DNA of 62,703 bases from an uncultured Pelagibacteraceae bacterium (GCA_902525565.1 CABZHY010000003.1:1-62703), one strand, 5' to 3'. Counted from the first letter of the stretch, positions 1 through 7,980 are shown. A program made the numbers and translations. The notes: a model not told the origin generated them from the sequence alone.

Positions 1-1
1 A

Positions 2-1297
2 AAAGATAAAGAAGTATTAAAACAAGAAATAGATATACTAAATAGCTATATTAAATCAGCCGCTCAAGAAGGACTTTTAAAGAGTAAAAGTAAAATAAAA
101 ATTGAAAATTATGAAAGTCAAAAAAACCTAATAACTGATCTTTATATTAAAAAAAACTTAAAACCTTTAATTTATAAAAAAATAAATCAAATAAAACTTT
201 CAAATGAATTGACACTTTTAAATTATGATGCTTCTTTAACTTTTCAAAGTGGTATTAACAAAGGTGATCCAGGAAGTGCTTTTATTGACTTTGCAGAGGA
301 TAATTTATTTTTAATTTCTGCAATTGGAATTACCGCTTTTGGAAAAATAGAAGATAATTCAATTTCTTTAAAACAAATTAAAAATAATATTCATGAATTT
401 ATAGGAGAAAAGCAATTTTTGAGAAGCTATAATCTTGGTGGTCAAGCTATTAAATTTTCTATTAAAGATATTAAAATAATAAACAAAAATATTTATGTTT
501 CATACACAAATGAGTTAAAAGAAAATTGTTGGAACACTAGTGTAATTGTAGCTAAAATAAATTATGATGAACTTAATTTTAAACAATTATTTTCGCCTTA
601 TCAATGTGTTGTAAATGAAACAGGAAAAGATTTTACTCCAAATCAGTCTGGAGGGAGAATAGTAAGTTTTGATGATGAAAATATTCTTTTAACAATTGGT
701 GAATTTAGAGAAAGAGATTTGGCTCAACAGGATGACAGCGTTTTTGGTAAGATTTTAAAAATAAATTTAAAGAATAATACTTATGAAAATTTAAGCAAAG
801 GACACAGAAATCCTCAAGGATTATTTTATGACAAGATAAATAATATAATTATTTCAACAGAGCATGGTCCAAAAGGAGGTGATGAAATCAACATAATAAA
901 ATTTAAAAGTGTAGAAAATATAGCCAACTATGGTTGGCCAATTTCTTCATATGGCGAACATTACGCAGGAGAAAGAGATAATCCAAAATTTAAAGAATTA
1001 TATGATAAATATCCTTTATTAAAATCACATTCAAAATATGATTTTGTTGAGCCAATTAAATACTTTAATCCTTCAATCGGACCGTCAGAGATTGTTGCAA
1101 TAAACAAAAATAAATCATATGTGGCTGGTTCAATGAAGGACCAGTCTTTATATTTTTTTGAACTAGATAATGAAAATAAAATTAAAAATATTGAAAGAGT
1201 TAATGTTGGTGAAAGAATTAGAGATTTAATAATTGTCCAAAATAAATTAATTTTATTTCTTGAAGATAATGCTAGGATAGGAATTATAAATCTTTGA
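2..1297 (+). CDS. PQQ-dependent sugar dehydrogenase-like protein (5' end outside window)
   Basis: The frame is open from base 2, so the gene enters from the left edge; the first start-like codon inside (TTG at 209) is not a convincing start. The visible part has signatures of the soluble aldose (glucose/sorbosone) dehydrogenase beta-propeller family: GHRNPQG near 800-820, then EHGPKGGDEIN and NYGWP at 860-950. Members use PQQ to oxidise sugars in the periplasm, or are inactive propeller relatives. The export signal would lie outside the window, so location is inferred. It ends 26 bp from a convergent methyltransferase gene. Family call is firm; substrate is unknown. Confidence 0.8.
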   Translation, partial: KDKEVLKQEIDILNSYIKSAAQEGLLKSKSKIKIENYESQKNLITDLYIKKNLKPLIYKKINQIKLSNELTLLNYDASLTFQSGINKGDPGSAFIDFAEDNLFLISAIGITAFGKIEDNSISLKQIKNNIHEFIGEKQFLRSYNLGGQAIKFSIKDIKIINKNIYVSYTNELKENCWNTSVIVAKINYDELNFKQLFSPYQCVVNETGKDFTPNQSGGRIVSFDDENILLTIGEFRERDLAQQDDSVFGKILKINLKNNTYENLSKGHRNPQGLFYDKINNIIISTEHGPKGGDEINIIKFKSVENIANYGWPISSYGEHYAGERDNPKFKELYDKYPLLKSHSKYDFVEPIKYFNPSIGPSEIVAINKNKSYVAGSMKDQSLYFFELDNENKIKNIERVNVGERIRDLIIVQNKLILFLEDNARIGIINL

Positions 1298-1323
1298 TTT
1301 TAAAAACTTAAATTTATTATAAT

Positions 1324-2154
1324 TTATCTTTTTATAGCTAACCTTACGCTCTCATCAATCCTGTTTAAATAAAGATTAATTTTGTTATCTTTTAAATATT
1401 TATCTGTTGCTTCACGTGCTCCTTTGCACCATCCATAGTCATCTATAATTAAAACCCCACCTGAGCTCAATATTGGGTATAGATGTACAAGTTCATGATA
1501 GGTAGAAGCATACCAATCAGTATCCAAACGAAGTAAAGCAATTTTTTCAGATATGGTATTTGGAATAGTTTGCTCAACAGGACCTTTAACAAAAATAAAA
1601 TTTTCTCTAGGATAATCAGTTTTTTCATAAATATTGTTTCGAACATCTTCAATACTGCCACCATATCCCCATAAGGGATTTTTTATTCCCCATTGTGGAT
1701 TTTCAGAATCAGTTAATTCCTTAGCTTTTTCCAAAGAATCCATATTCCATTTTTTTTTTAAATTTTTACCATCCCAATCAATATCCAGTTCATCTGGCTC
1801 AGTCATACCGGTAAAGGTATCATATAAAAAAATTTTTCTCTCAATATCTCCAAAATATTTAAGTGCGAGCGCTATAAGAATTATAGAACCACCTCGCCAA
1901 ACACCACACTCAACAAAATCGCCAGGAATTTTATTTTTTACAAGATATTCTACAGCTTTAAATAGTGAATATGAAGGCTCAATACCTCTATTCACCGTCA
2001 TAGTATATGGAGCAAATTTGCTTATTGTTTTTACAAAGTAAAAATCTTCTGGATTATCTTTTATAATATCTCTATATGAAAATTTATTTCCATCAGGCAG
2101 CGTGATATTTAGTGTTAGAGTTTTTTCATCAAATTTTACGTAACCTTTAGGCAT
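1324..2154 (-). CDS. TylF/MycF-family O-methyltransferase-like protein
   Basis: This 276-residue protein matches the macrocin O-methyltransferase (TylF) family. It shows the SAM-binding segment VECGVWRGGS, then LYDTFTGM, LRLDTDWYAST and GGVLIIDDYGWCKGAR; the acidic residues of the last two blocks bind the metal in characterised relatives. The family methylates sugar hydroxyls in antibiotic or surface glycan synthesis, and in marine bacteria is common among surface-polysaccharide genes. The substrate cannot be told here. No operon partner lies in the window: the left neighbour is convergent and the right side is the tmRNA-associated cassette. The ATG at 2154 is preceded by an A/T-rich leader without a clear ribosome binding site. 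Confidence 0.85.
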   Translation of the reverse strand: MPKGYVKFDEKTLTLNITLPDGNKFSYRDIIKDNPEDFYFVKTISKFAPYTMTVNRGIEPSYSLFKAVEYLVKNKIPGDFVECGVWRGGSIILIALALKYFGDIERKIFLYDTFTGMTEPDELDIDWDGKNLKKKWNMDSLEKAKELTDSENPQWGIKNPLWGYGGSIEDVRNNIYEKTDYPRENFIFVKGPVEQTIPNTISEKIALLRLDTDWYASTYHELVHLYPILSSGGVLIIDDYGWCKGAREATDKYLKDNKINLYLNRIDESVRLAIKR

Positions 2155-2268
2155 ATAAATTTTAAAAAGATATACAATCTAAGTTTTCTTTATGTGAGCA
2201 AATACTTAAATAAAGAAACATAACAAATACTATAATTTTTAATTTTATTAAACATACTCATATAATAA

Positions 2269-2319
2269 GGGGGTGTTCTGTTGCCAGGTGCCCCGAACTT
2301 TGTTTGAATATAGCCAATT
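2269..2319 (-). repeat. Decayed second copy of the tmRNA coding-piece 3' end
   Basis: Read on the minus strand, this segment repeats the end of the functional tmRNA coding piece (3905-3955). GGGGCACCTGGCAACAGAAC is identical in both; a CAAAC block sits at the same 7-nt distance upstream, and a weaker match continues to TTGG. In the functional copy the GGGGC arm closes with GCCCC. Here the last pair is broken (C opposite A), so this copy is probably not functional. It marks the outer edge of an inserted cassette. Confidence 0.8.
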
Positions 2320-2353
2320 ATTTTTCCAAAATCACATAAATTTTACGTGTCTG

Positions 2354-2373
2354 GTCGTCCATATGACGTCCAG
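2354..2373 (+). repeat. Left GTCGTCC tandem repeat, upstream of the nuclease gene
   Basis: The segment reads GTCGTCC, four bases (ATAT), GACGTCC, AG. Its 7-mers start 11 bp apart, about one helical turn. A near copy lies at 3830-3849 just after the nuclease stop codon, in the same orientation. This copy sits directly upstream of an extended -10 box at 2379, where an operator would be expected. Confidence 0.7.
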
Positions 2374-2378
2374 ATTTA

Positions 2379-2387
2379 TGGTATAAT
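2379..2387 (+). promoter_or_regulatory. Extended -10 promoter of the nuclease gene
   Basis: TGGTATAAT is a full extended -10 element (TGN followed by TATAAT). It ends 7 bases before the ATG at 2395, so the transcript would start at or within a few bases of the start codon and be leaderless or nearly so. No good -35 hexamer is visible, as expected for extended -10 promoters. Confidence 0.6.
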
Positions 2388-2394
2388 TAAATTT

Positions 2395-3819
2395 ATGCAT
2401 ATTTATAAAATTACTAACTTAGTAAATAAAAAAATATATATAGGTCTATCCACTTATGATGGACCTCAACGTTGGGATAAACATAGGTATAACGCGAGCA
2501 GAAATTCAGTTCATCACATTGATAGAGCTATTAATAAATATGGTGAAAAAAACTTTCGTTATGAAGTAATTGAAAAAGTTCCATTTAGCAAGGGTGTCAG
2601 ATACTTAGAAAATAGAGAGATATTTTATATTAGTAAATTTAAATCAACTAATAGCAAAATAGGATATAATAGATCTCTAGGTGGAAATGTAAACGTTGCA
2701 AAGAGAGTTACAAAATCTCATCAACTCAAAGCTTCGGTAAGTCAAAAAGTAAAAAAAATATTTTCTTACGATCTAAATGGAAATTACATTAAAGAATATA
2801 GAAATATCTTAATTGCAGCAAATGATAACAATAGGTCAAAAGCAGCTATTTCAAGAGTTGTAAACAAAAATAACAGGACAGCAGCAAATAAGCAATGGAG
2901 AACCTTTTCAAACGATATTCCTGTTAAAAAAATCGATAAATTTAAGAAAAAAGAATTTAAAAATTCTATTGAAATTTATCAGTGGAATAAAATGGGTAAA
3001 TTTATTGCTAAACATTCATCTATGTCTTCTGCTGCAAGAAAAGCTAATGTTAAACTATCTTCAATTCACAGGGTGCTCGAGGGTGTTAATATGTATGCAG
3101 GGATTTATCACTTCACAAAAACTAAGGAGTTTAAAAAACCTAAGGATAAAAAAATTATAGGTGGACCAACTGAACTAAGAAAAATTCCAATTAACGTTTA
3201 TTCATCTAATGGTAATTTCATAGAGACTGTAAAAGGTTTAAGCGAAACATCTAGAAGATATAAGGTTTCTATTTCTGTTTTATCTAAAGCTCTCAGACGA
3301 GGTACGATTGCTCAGAAAAAAGGAATTAATAATAAATTTTATCAATTTACAAAATTTAATAAAAATAAAGCAAATATAAAACCAATAATCAATTTTAGAT
3401 CTTTAATTTCTATCAAGCAAATAATGTCTTATTCTTTAGAGGGTAAATTTTTAAGAAAATTTGACAGTATTTCTCAAGCAGCATCTTTCTATAAAGTTGA
3501 AAGATCTGGTATAAGAAGATCTGCAGATAACGTTAATTACAAGTGTGGTAATTATTTATTTAGATGGTTTGAGGGCAAAATCCTAAAAACAATTGAACCA
3601 TATGAAAGTAAGGGCGTACCAGTATTACAATATAGTTTCGATGGAGATTTTATTAGAGAATATAAATCTATATTAGATGCTTCTAAAGCGATTAAAATTA
3701 ATCCAGCTAGTATTAGACTTTGTATAACTGGAAGAGGATATTCTAGTGGTGGCTTTTACTGGTTTAAAAAAACAAAGCAAAAAATTCAAAAAAAAATACA
3801 AACTCCTATACCAATTTAA
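2395..3819 (+). CDS. GIY-YIG homing endonuclease with five NUMOD1-like repeats
   Basis: 474 residues from the ATG at 2395; an upstream in-frame GTG at 2347 would include the repeat and promoter and is rejected. Residues 2-100 form a GIY-YIG nuclease domain: HIY at 2-4, YIG at 15-17, catalytic-type Glu in REIFYI (75) and Asn in GYN (92). The rest is five repeats at about 120-171, 192-240, 264-319, 342-392 and 408-458. Each follows the NUMOD1 pattern of a Y/S-x-x-G turn, a SxxxAA-type helix, then an aromatic G-x-Y/F-x-F/W ending; NUMOD1 modules bind DNA in homing endonucleases. The gene lies opposite in strand to the tmRNA gene that it adjoins. All nuclease motifs look intact, so it is probably active. 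Confidence 0.9.
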   Translation: MHIYKITNLVNKKIYIGLSTYDGPQRWDKHRYNASRNSVHHIDRAINKYGEKNFRYEVIEKVPFSKGVRYLENREIFYISKFKSTNSKIGYNRSLGGNVNVAKRVTKSHQLKASVSQKVKKIFSYDLNGNYIKEYRNILIAANDNNRSKAAISRVVNKNNRTAANKQWRTFSNDIPVKKIDKFKKKEFKNSIEIYQWNKMGKFIAKHSSMSSAARKANVKLSSIHRVLEGVNMYAGIYHFTKTKEFKKPKDKKIIGGPTELRKIPINVYSSNGNFIETVKGLSETSRRYKVSISVLSKALRRGTIAQKKGINNKFYQFTKFNKNKANIKPIINFRSLISIKQIMSYSLEGKFLRKFDSISQAASFYKVERSGIRRSADNVNYKCGNYLFRWFEGKILKTIEPYESKGVPVLQYSFDGDFIREYKSILDASKAIKINPASIRLCITGRGYSSGGFYWFKKTKQKIQKKIQTPIPI

Positions 3820-3829
3820 CGATAGGCTA

Positions 3830-3849
3830 GTCGTCCTATAGTCGTCCAG
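3830..3849 (+). repeat. Right GTCGTCC tandem repeat, downstream of the nuclease gene
   Basis: The segment reads GTCGTCC, TATA, GTCGTCC, AG, starting 10 bases after the nuclease stop codon. It matches the copy at 2354-2373 at 14 outer positions with a different 6-base centre. Together the two copies bracket the gene as direct repeats. Confidence 0.7.
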
Positions 3850-3876
3850 GTAAGTTGTATTTTAAAATTTACGTTG

Positions 3877-3902
3877 AAAAATAAAACTTATTTTAAAATA
3901 AG
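3877..3902 (-). terminator. Possible tmRNA terminator: A/T palindrome plus T-rich run
   Basis: Immediately after the tmRNA coding piece the minus strand reads CTTATTTTAAAATAAG, a perfect 16-base palindrome, then TTTTATTTTT. The position and T-rich tail fit an intrinsic terminator or processing signal. The stem has almost no G-C pairs and no real loop, so it may be weak. Confidence 0.4.
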
Positions 3903-3904
3903 AA

Positions 3905-4163
3905 GGGGCGTTCTGTTGCCAGGTGCCCCATACCCCGTTTGCTTAATTAACCAAGTTAATTAGGCAGCAAGTGCATAACTTTCGTTAGCAATTATAAATT
4001 AGCCCGTTACGGTGGAACAATTCCGAACGAAAGAATAGCCTTTAGTCACCCGTCGAATCTAGTTCACCCCCATAAGTTGTAATGGTGGAGGTGGTGGGTA
4101 CTGCCCCCACGTCCGAAATGGTTATTACGAAATTCGTTTATCGTCGTAGTTGGAAAACCAACG
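3905..4163 (-). ncRNA. ssrA: Circularly permuted two-piece tmRNA
   Basis: On the minus strand the acceptor half is encoded first. TTTCGGACGTGGG leads into a 7-base loop, CCCAC and CACCTCCACCA, with the mature 3' end at 4083. An 11-base spacer (4072-4082) follows, then the coding half starts at 4071 with GGGGGTGAACTAGATTCGAC, the classic tmRNA 5' end. GGGGGTG pairs with CACCTCC, including the G-U pair at position 3. TTCGTT (4026-4031) and TATT (4034-4037) of the coding half pair with AACGAA (4133-4138) and AATA (4123-4126) of the acceptor half, joining the two pieces. The coding half ends in a GGGGC/GCCCC hairpin. tmRNA rescues stalled ribosomes and tags their products. The outer 5' limit near 4163 is estimated from the promoter. 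Confidence 0.95.
3960..3989 (-). other. tmRNA tag reading frame (ANESYALAA)
   Basis: Inside the coding half, GCT AAC GAA AGT TAT GCA CTT GCT GCC TAA encodes ANESYALAA and a stop. With the alanine charged on the acceptor half, the degradation tag would be AANESYALAA. It keeps the YALAA ending recognised by ClpXP/ClpAP and the AN start seen in E. coli (AANDENYALAA). The resume codon is inferred to be the GCT at 3987-3989. Confidence 0.9.
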
Positions 4164-4168
4164 TTATT

Positions 4169-4196
4169 AATATAAAAGTAATTACAATAGATTCAA
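4169..4196 (-). promoter_or_regulatory. tmRNA promoter
   Basis: On the minus strand TTGAAT (4191-4196), a 16-base spacer and TATATT (4169-4174) form a sigma70-type promoter. Initiation near 4162-4163 would put the GTTGG-TTTT-CCAAC hairpin of the acceptor half at the very 5' end of the precursor. The -35 box lies 9 bases before the thyX start codon on the other strand. Confidence 0.6.
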
Positions 4197-4204
4197 TAAC
4201 AATC

Positions 4205-5152
4205 ATGAAATTAACTAAAGAACAGCAAGATGAAATAAAAAATCAACAATCTCAAAGTAATCAAACAAAAAGAGTTACTGCTCTTGAGCTTGAAAAAATT
4301 TTATATGAGGCGATTCCAGCTTTAGATCATGGTTTTGTGAGAGTGGTTGATTATATGGGTGATGATACATCAATAGTTCAGTCAGCTAGAGTATCATATG
4401 GAAAAGGAACAAAACAAGTATCAACCGATAAAGGTTTAATTAAATATTTGATGAGACACTGGCACAGCACACCATTTGAAATGTGTGAAATTAAATACCA
4501 TGTGAAGCTGCCAATATTTATAGCAAGACAATGGATTAGACATAGAACAGCAAATGTGAATGAATACTCTGCAAGGTATTCAATTCTTGATAAAGAATTT
4601 TATTTACCATCACAAGAAAATTTAGCTGCTCAATCAACTAGCAATAGACAGGGTAGAGGAGATGTTTTGGAAGGAAAACAGGCAGAGGAAGTTTTGGAAC
4701 TTTTAAAAAGTGATGCAGAGAGAACTTATGATAATTATGAGACAATGCTTAATGAAAGATTTGATGGATCAACTATTGATGAAAATAAAAAAGGTTTAGC
4801 AAGAGAACTTGCAAGAATGAATTTAACGCTAAATACATATACTCAATGGTATTGGAAAACTGATTTATTAAACTTAATGAATTTTTTAAGATTAAGAGCT
4901 GATAGTCATGCTCAATATGAAATTAGAGTTTATGCTGACATAATGTTGGATACTGTAAAAAAATGGGTTCCCATAACTTATGATGCTTTTATGGATTATA
5001 GAGTTGGTGGAACCGAGGTTTCTGCAAAAGGAAAATTAATCATTCAAAAATTTATCAAAGGTGAAAATGTAGATGTTGAAAGTTCTGGTCTGTCTAAAAG
5101 AGAGTGGAATGAATTAATGACTGCTTTTGATCTTAAAGATAAGTTGATTTAA
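4205..5152 (+). CDS. thyX: FAD-dependent thymidylate synthase
   Basis: ThyX makes dTMP from dUMP with methylene-tetrahydrofolate and reduced flavin. The 315-residue protein carries the ThyX signature [15 protein letters not shown] at about 112-126, plus HSTPFE at 87-92 and the late [11 protein letters not shown] block with the substrate-binding arginines. The frame stays open back to 4082, but those 41 extra codons are the acceptor half and promoter of the tmRNA gene on the other strand, so the ATG at 4205 (MKLTKEQ) is the start. Its own promoter must overlap the tmRNA gene; TACAAT at 4183 is one candidate -10 box. The 3' end overlaps the convergent mrp gene by 20 bp. Confidence 0.95.
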   Translation: MKLTKEQQDEIKNQQSQSNQTKRVTALELEKILYEAIPALDHGFVRVVDYMGDDTSIVQSARVSYGKGTKQVSTDKGLIKYLMRHWHSTPFEMCEIKYHVKLPIFIARQWIRHRTANVNEYSARYSILDKEFYLPSQENLAAQSTSNRQGRGDVLEGKQAEEVLELLKSDAERTYDNYETMLNERFDGSTIDENKKGLARELARMNLTLNTYTQWYWKTDLLNLMNFLRLRADSHAQYEIRVYADIMLDTVKKWVPITYDAFMDYRVGGTEVSAKGKLIIQKFIKGENVDVESSGLSKREWNELMTAFDLKDKLI

Positions 5153-5957
5153 TTTTTTCAGCGAAATTTAAATATATCTTAGAAATTTCATGCTCAGGGC
5201 TAGCTTCTACAATTGGCCTTCCTTCATCTCCAGTTTTACCGACCTCGGGATTGATTGGAATTTCGCCCAAAAATTCTTTTTGAAATTCCTCTGCAGTTTT
5301 TTTAACTCCGCCCTCTCCAAATATTTTGTATTTTTTTCCATCATCACCAATGAAAAAACTCATATTATCAACTAAACCTAAAATTTTAACTCCAAGTTTA
5401 TCAAACATTTTAATTCCTCTTTTAACGTCTAAAAGAGCTACTTCTTGAGGTGTACTTACAATTATTGCACCATCCATTTTTATTTCTTGTGAAAATGTAA
5501 GTTGAGTATCACCAGTTCCTGGCGGCATATCAATAATAATAAAATCTAAGTCCTTCCAATTTACTTTCTGAGTAAAAGTTTTAATTGCGCTTGTTACCAT
5601 AGGACCACGCCATATCATTGGGGTTTGTTGATCAGCCAAAAAACCAATCGACATACATTGAATATCGTATTTTGTAATTGGATCTAATTTTTGACCATCG
5701 CTTTTTGGTTTTTCATTAATATTAAACATTTTGGGAATTGATGGACCATAAATATCCGCATCTAAAAGACCAACCTTGCATCCAATTTTTTTTAAAGCTA
5801 AAGCAAGATTCGTTGCAAACGTAGATTTTCCAACACCACCTTTTGCACTAGATATTGCAATCGTAAACCTCGTTCCAAGGATAGGGTTTTTAGTGAATTT
5901 TTTCGGTTCTAGCTTACTTTTCATTGCGGCACTAAGTTCAGGTTTTTTGTCGGTCAT
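5133..5957 (-). CDS. mrp: Mrp/NBP35-family iron-sulfur carrier ATPase
   Basis: Mrp (ApbC) is a P-loop ATPase that carries iron-sulfur clusters to apoproteins. The deviant Walker A motif is [11 protein letters not shown] at residues about 36-46, followed by [15 protein letters not shown] and [14 protein letters not shown], all family hallmarks. From ATG 5957 (MTDKKPE) it has 274 residues and lacks the N-terminal MIP18/DUF59 domain of longer members. The two-cysteine CxxC usual near the C-terminus is not apparent. In-frame starts at 6008 and 6023 overlap the divergent hflK start; the 5957 start is a judgement. It is divergent from hflK and convergent with thyX. Confidence 0.9.
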   Translation of the reverse strand: MTDKKPELSAAMKSKLEPKKFTKNPILGTRFTIAISSAKGGVGKSTFATNLALALKKIGCKVGLLDADIYGPSIPKMFNINEKPKSDGQKLDPITKYDIQCMSIGFLADQQTPMIWRGPMVTSAIKTFTQKVNWKDLDFIIIDMPPGTGDTQLTFSQEIKMDGAIIVSTPQEVALLDVKRGIKMFDKLGVKILGLVDNMSFFIGDDGKKYKIFGEGGVKKTAEEFQKEFLGEIPINPEVGKTGDEGRPIVEASPEHEISKIYLNFAEKIKSTYL

Positions 5958-5971
5958 AAAAGTATCATTAC

Positions 5972-6001
5972 TTGTTTTTTGGAATAAAGACACTATATAC
6001 T
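5972..6001 (+). promoter_or_regulatory. hflK promoter, -10 box abutting the start codon
   Basis: TTGTTT (5972-5977), an 18-base spacer and TATACT (5996-6001) precede the hflK ATG at 6007 by only five bases. Transcription from it would give a leaderless mRNA. This is a motif match only, in A/T-rich DNA. Confidence 0.45.
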
Positions 6002-6006
6002 TTGAC

Positions 6007-7107
6007 ATGTCAGACAATTTCAAAGGTCAAAGTCCTTGGGGAGCACCTCCTGGTGGAGGTGGTAGTGGCAATGGATCAGGTAGAGGTCCTACACCACCAA
6101 ATGTCGACGAATTAATTAGAGATCTTCAAGATAAAATAAAGAAATTTTTACCCGGTGGGAAAACTTCAGGAGGAAAATCAATAAGCCTAATTTTATTGGT
6201 TTTAGTTTTTGTATGGTTAGCAAGTGGTCTTTATAGAGTATTACCAGATGAACAAGGTGTTGTATTAAGATTTGGTAAGTTTGTAAAAACTACTCAACCT
6301 GGTTTGAATTATCATGTACCCTTTCCTGTTGAAACTGTGCAAACTCCAAAAGTAACTAAGGTAAATAGAATGGATATAGGATTTAGATCTGAGAGAGACA
6401 GTGGTTTTTCTACAGGTGGTGGAGTTGCAGATGTTCCTCAAGAGAGCTTAATGTTAACTGGAGATGAAAATATAGTAAATATAGACTTTTCAGTATTTTG
6501 GGTAATTAAAGATGCTGGTAACTTTTTATTTAAAATTCAAGACCCAGAAGGCACAGTTAAAGCAGCTGCTGAGACTGCGATGAGGGAGGTAATTGCAAAA
6601 AGTGATATTCAACCAATTTTAACAGAAGGAAGATCTAAAATTGAGCTTGAAACTCAAGAAATTATTCAAACTATTTTAGATGATTACGAAAGTGGAATTC
6701 AAATTACACAGGTGCAAACGCAAAAAGCCGATCCACCTGATCAGGTTATTGATGCATTTAGGGATGTGCAAGCTGCAAGAGCAGACATGGAAAGATCAAA
6801 AAATGAAGCTGAAGCTTATGCAAATGATGTGATACCTAGAGCACGAGGGGAAGCACAAAAAATTTTACAAGCAGCTGAAGCATATAAAAAAGAGGTTGTT
6901 GCAAAAGCTGAGGGTGAGGCAAGTAGATTTATAGCAATCTACAGTGAGTATAAAAATGCAAAAGCGGTCACTCAAGAGAGAATGTATTTAGAGACTATGG
7001 AAAAAGTTTTAGCTGATATTGATAAAGTAATTATAGAAAAAAATGCAGGTTCAGGAGTAGTTCCATATTTACCTTTACCTGAATTAAAAAAGAAAGCGAC
7101 TAATTAA
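6007..7107 (+). CDS. hflK: FtsH protease modulator HflK
   Basis: HflK and HflC form the SPFH-domain membrane complex that surrounds and restrains FtsH protease in the inner membrane. The 366-residue protein starts at ATG 6007 (MSDNFKGQSPW); an open frame back to 5776 is antisense to mrp and is rejected. It has the usual Gly/Pro-rich cytoplasmic N-terminus (residues about 6-35), one membrane segment at about 58-78, the sequence PDEQGVVLRFGK that opens the SPFH domain, and a long Ala/Glu-rich coiled coil (about 260-330). It is followed without a gap by hflC. Confidence 0.95.
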   Translation: MSDNFKGQSPWGAPPGGGGSGNGSGRGPTPPNVDELIRDLQDKIKKFLPGGKTSGGKSISLILLVLVFVWLASGLYRVLPDEQGVVLRFGKFVKTTQPGLNYHVPFPVETVQTPKVTKVNRMDIGFRSERDSGFSTGGGVADVPQESLMLTGDENIVNIDFSVFWVIKDAGNFLFKIQDPEGTVKAAAETAMREVIAKSDIQPILTEGRSKIELETQEIIQTILDDYESGIQITQVQTQKADPPDQVIDAFRDVQAARADMERSKNEAEAYANDVIPRARGEAQKILQAAEAYKKEVVAKAEGEASRFIAIYSEYKNAKAVTQERMYLETMEKVLADIDKVIIEKNAGSGVVPYLPLPELKKKATN

Positions 7108-7980
7108 ATGAAAGCTGGAAAAATATTAGTAGGAATATTGGTTGCAATTGGTGTTGTAGCTTTTTTGTCAATAATTATAGTTAAAGAGGTTAACCAGGCA
7201 ATTATTCTTCAATTTGGTGATCCAAAAAGAATTATAATGAAACCAGGATTAAACTTCAAAATTCCCTTCATTCAAAATGTTGTTTACTTAGATAAGAGAA
7301 TTTTAAATTTAGACGCTCCACCAGAAGAGGTTATTGCATCAGATCAAAAAAGATTAATTGTGGATGCATTTGCAAGATTTCAAATCGTTGATCCACTAAA
7401 GTTTTATATCTCAGTTGGAAATGAAAGAGTTGCAAGATCAAGGTTATCTACAATTATAAATTCAAGAATTAGAAATGTATTAGGTCAAGAGGAATTACAA
7501 ACATTGTTATCTAAAGATAGATCTAAGCAAATGGCATTAATTAAAGAGGGTGTAAACAATGAAGCACAAAATTTTGGAATTAATATTGTGGATGTTAGGA
7601 TTAAAAGAGCAGATCTACCCCAAGCTAACAGTGATGCGATTTATAGAAGAATGCAAACTGAAAGGGAGAGAGAAGCTAAGGAATTTAGAGCAAAAGGAGC
7701 GGAAATGGCTGTTACTATCACATCAACCGCTGACAAAGAAGTTACTGTAATTTTAGCAGACGCTCAAAAACAATCTGAGATTATGAAAGGTGAAGGTGAT
7801 GGAGAAAGAAATAAAATATTTGCTGATGCCTTTGGTCAGGATCCAGAATTTTTTGCTTTTTATAGGGCTATGCAAGCATACGAAAAAGCTCTTATCGGTG
7901 GTGAAACCTCTTTAATTTTATCACCTGATAGTGAATTTTTTAAATTTTTTGGAAATATAAAACCTGAAATCCAACAATAA
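7108..7980 (+). CDS. hflC: FtsH protease modulator HflC
   Basis: Partner of HflK in the complex that modulates FtsH. The 290-residue protein has a membrane anchor at residues about 5-27, then the SPFH opening EVNQAIILQFGDPKRIIMKPGLNFKIPF, shown here only as a description of residues 27-54, and a charged coiled-coil tail. The ATG follows the hflK stop codon directly (7107/7108), so the two are translated together. Length and order match other Proteobacteria. Confidence 0.95.
   Translation: MKAGKILVGILVAIGVVAFLSIIIVKEVNQAIILQFGDPKRIIMKPGLNFKIPFIQNVVYLDKRILNLDAPPEEVIASDQKRLIVDAFARFQIVDPLKFYISVGNERVARSRLSTIINSRIRNVLGQEELQTLLSKDRSKQMALIKEGVNNEAQNFGINIVDVRIKRADLPQANSDAIYRRMQTEREREAKEFRAKGAEMAVTITSTADKEVTVILADAQKQSEIMKGEGDGERNKIFADAFGQDPEFFAFYRAMQAYEKALIGGETSLILSPDSEFFKFFGNIKPEIQQ

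Noticed and set aside
2155..2268. Possible small gene or RNA left of the distal tmRNA copy
   Set aside because: Only A/T-rich sequence with stops in all frames and no stable hairpin; nothing supportable.
2347..2394. Upstream GTG start for the GIY-YIG nuclease
   Set aside because: The 16 codons cover the tandem repeat and the extended -10 box, and the nuclease domain starts right at MHIYKI.
2269..4163. Group I intron interrupting tmRNA
   Set aside because: The tmRNA is complete to one side of the nuclease gene, the nuclease is on the opposite strand, and I see no intron core or splice-site pairing.
4082..4204. N-terminal extension of ThyX in the open frame
   Set aside because: These bases are the tmRNA acceptor half and promoter on the other strand; family homology begins after the ATG at 4205.
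5776..6006. 77-codon N-terminal extension of HflK
   Set aside because: It is antisense to mrp; normal HflK begins with the Gly/Pro-rich region that starts at ATG 6007.
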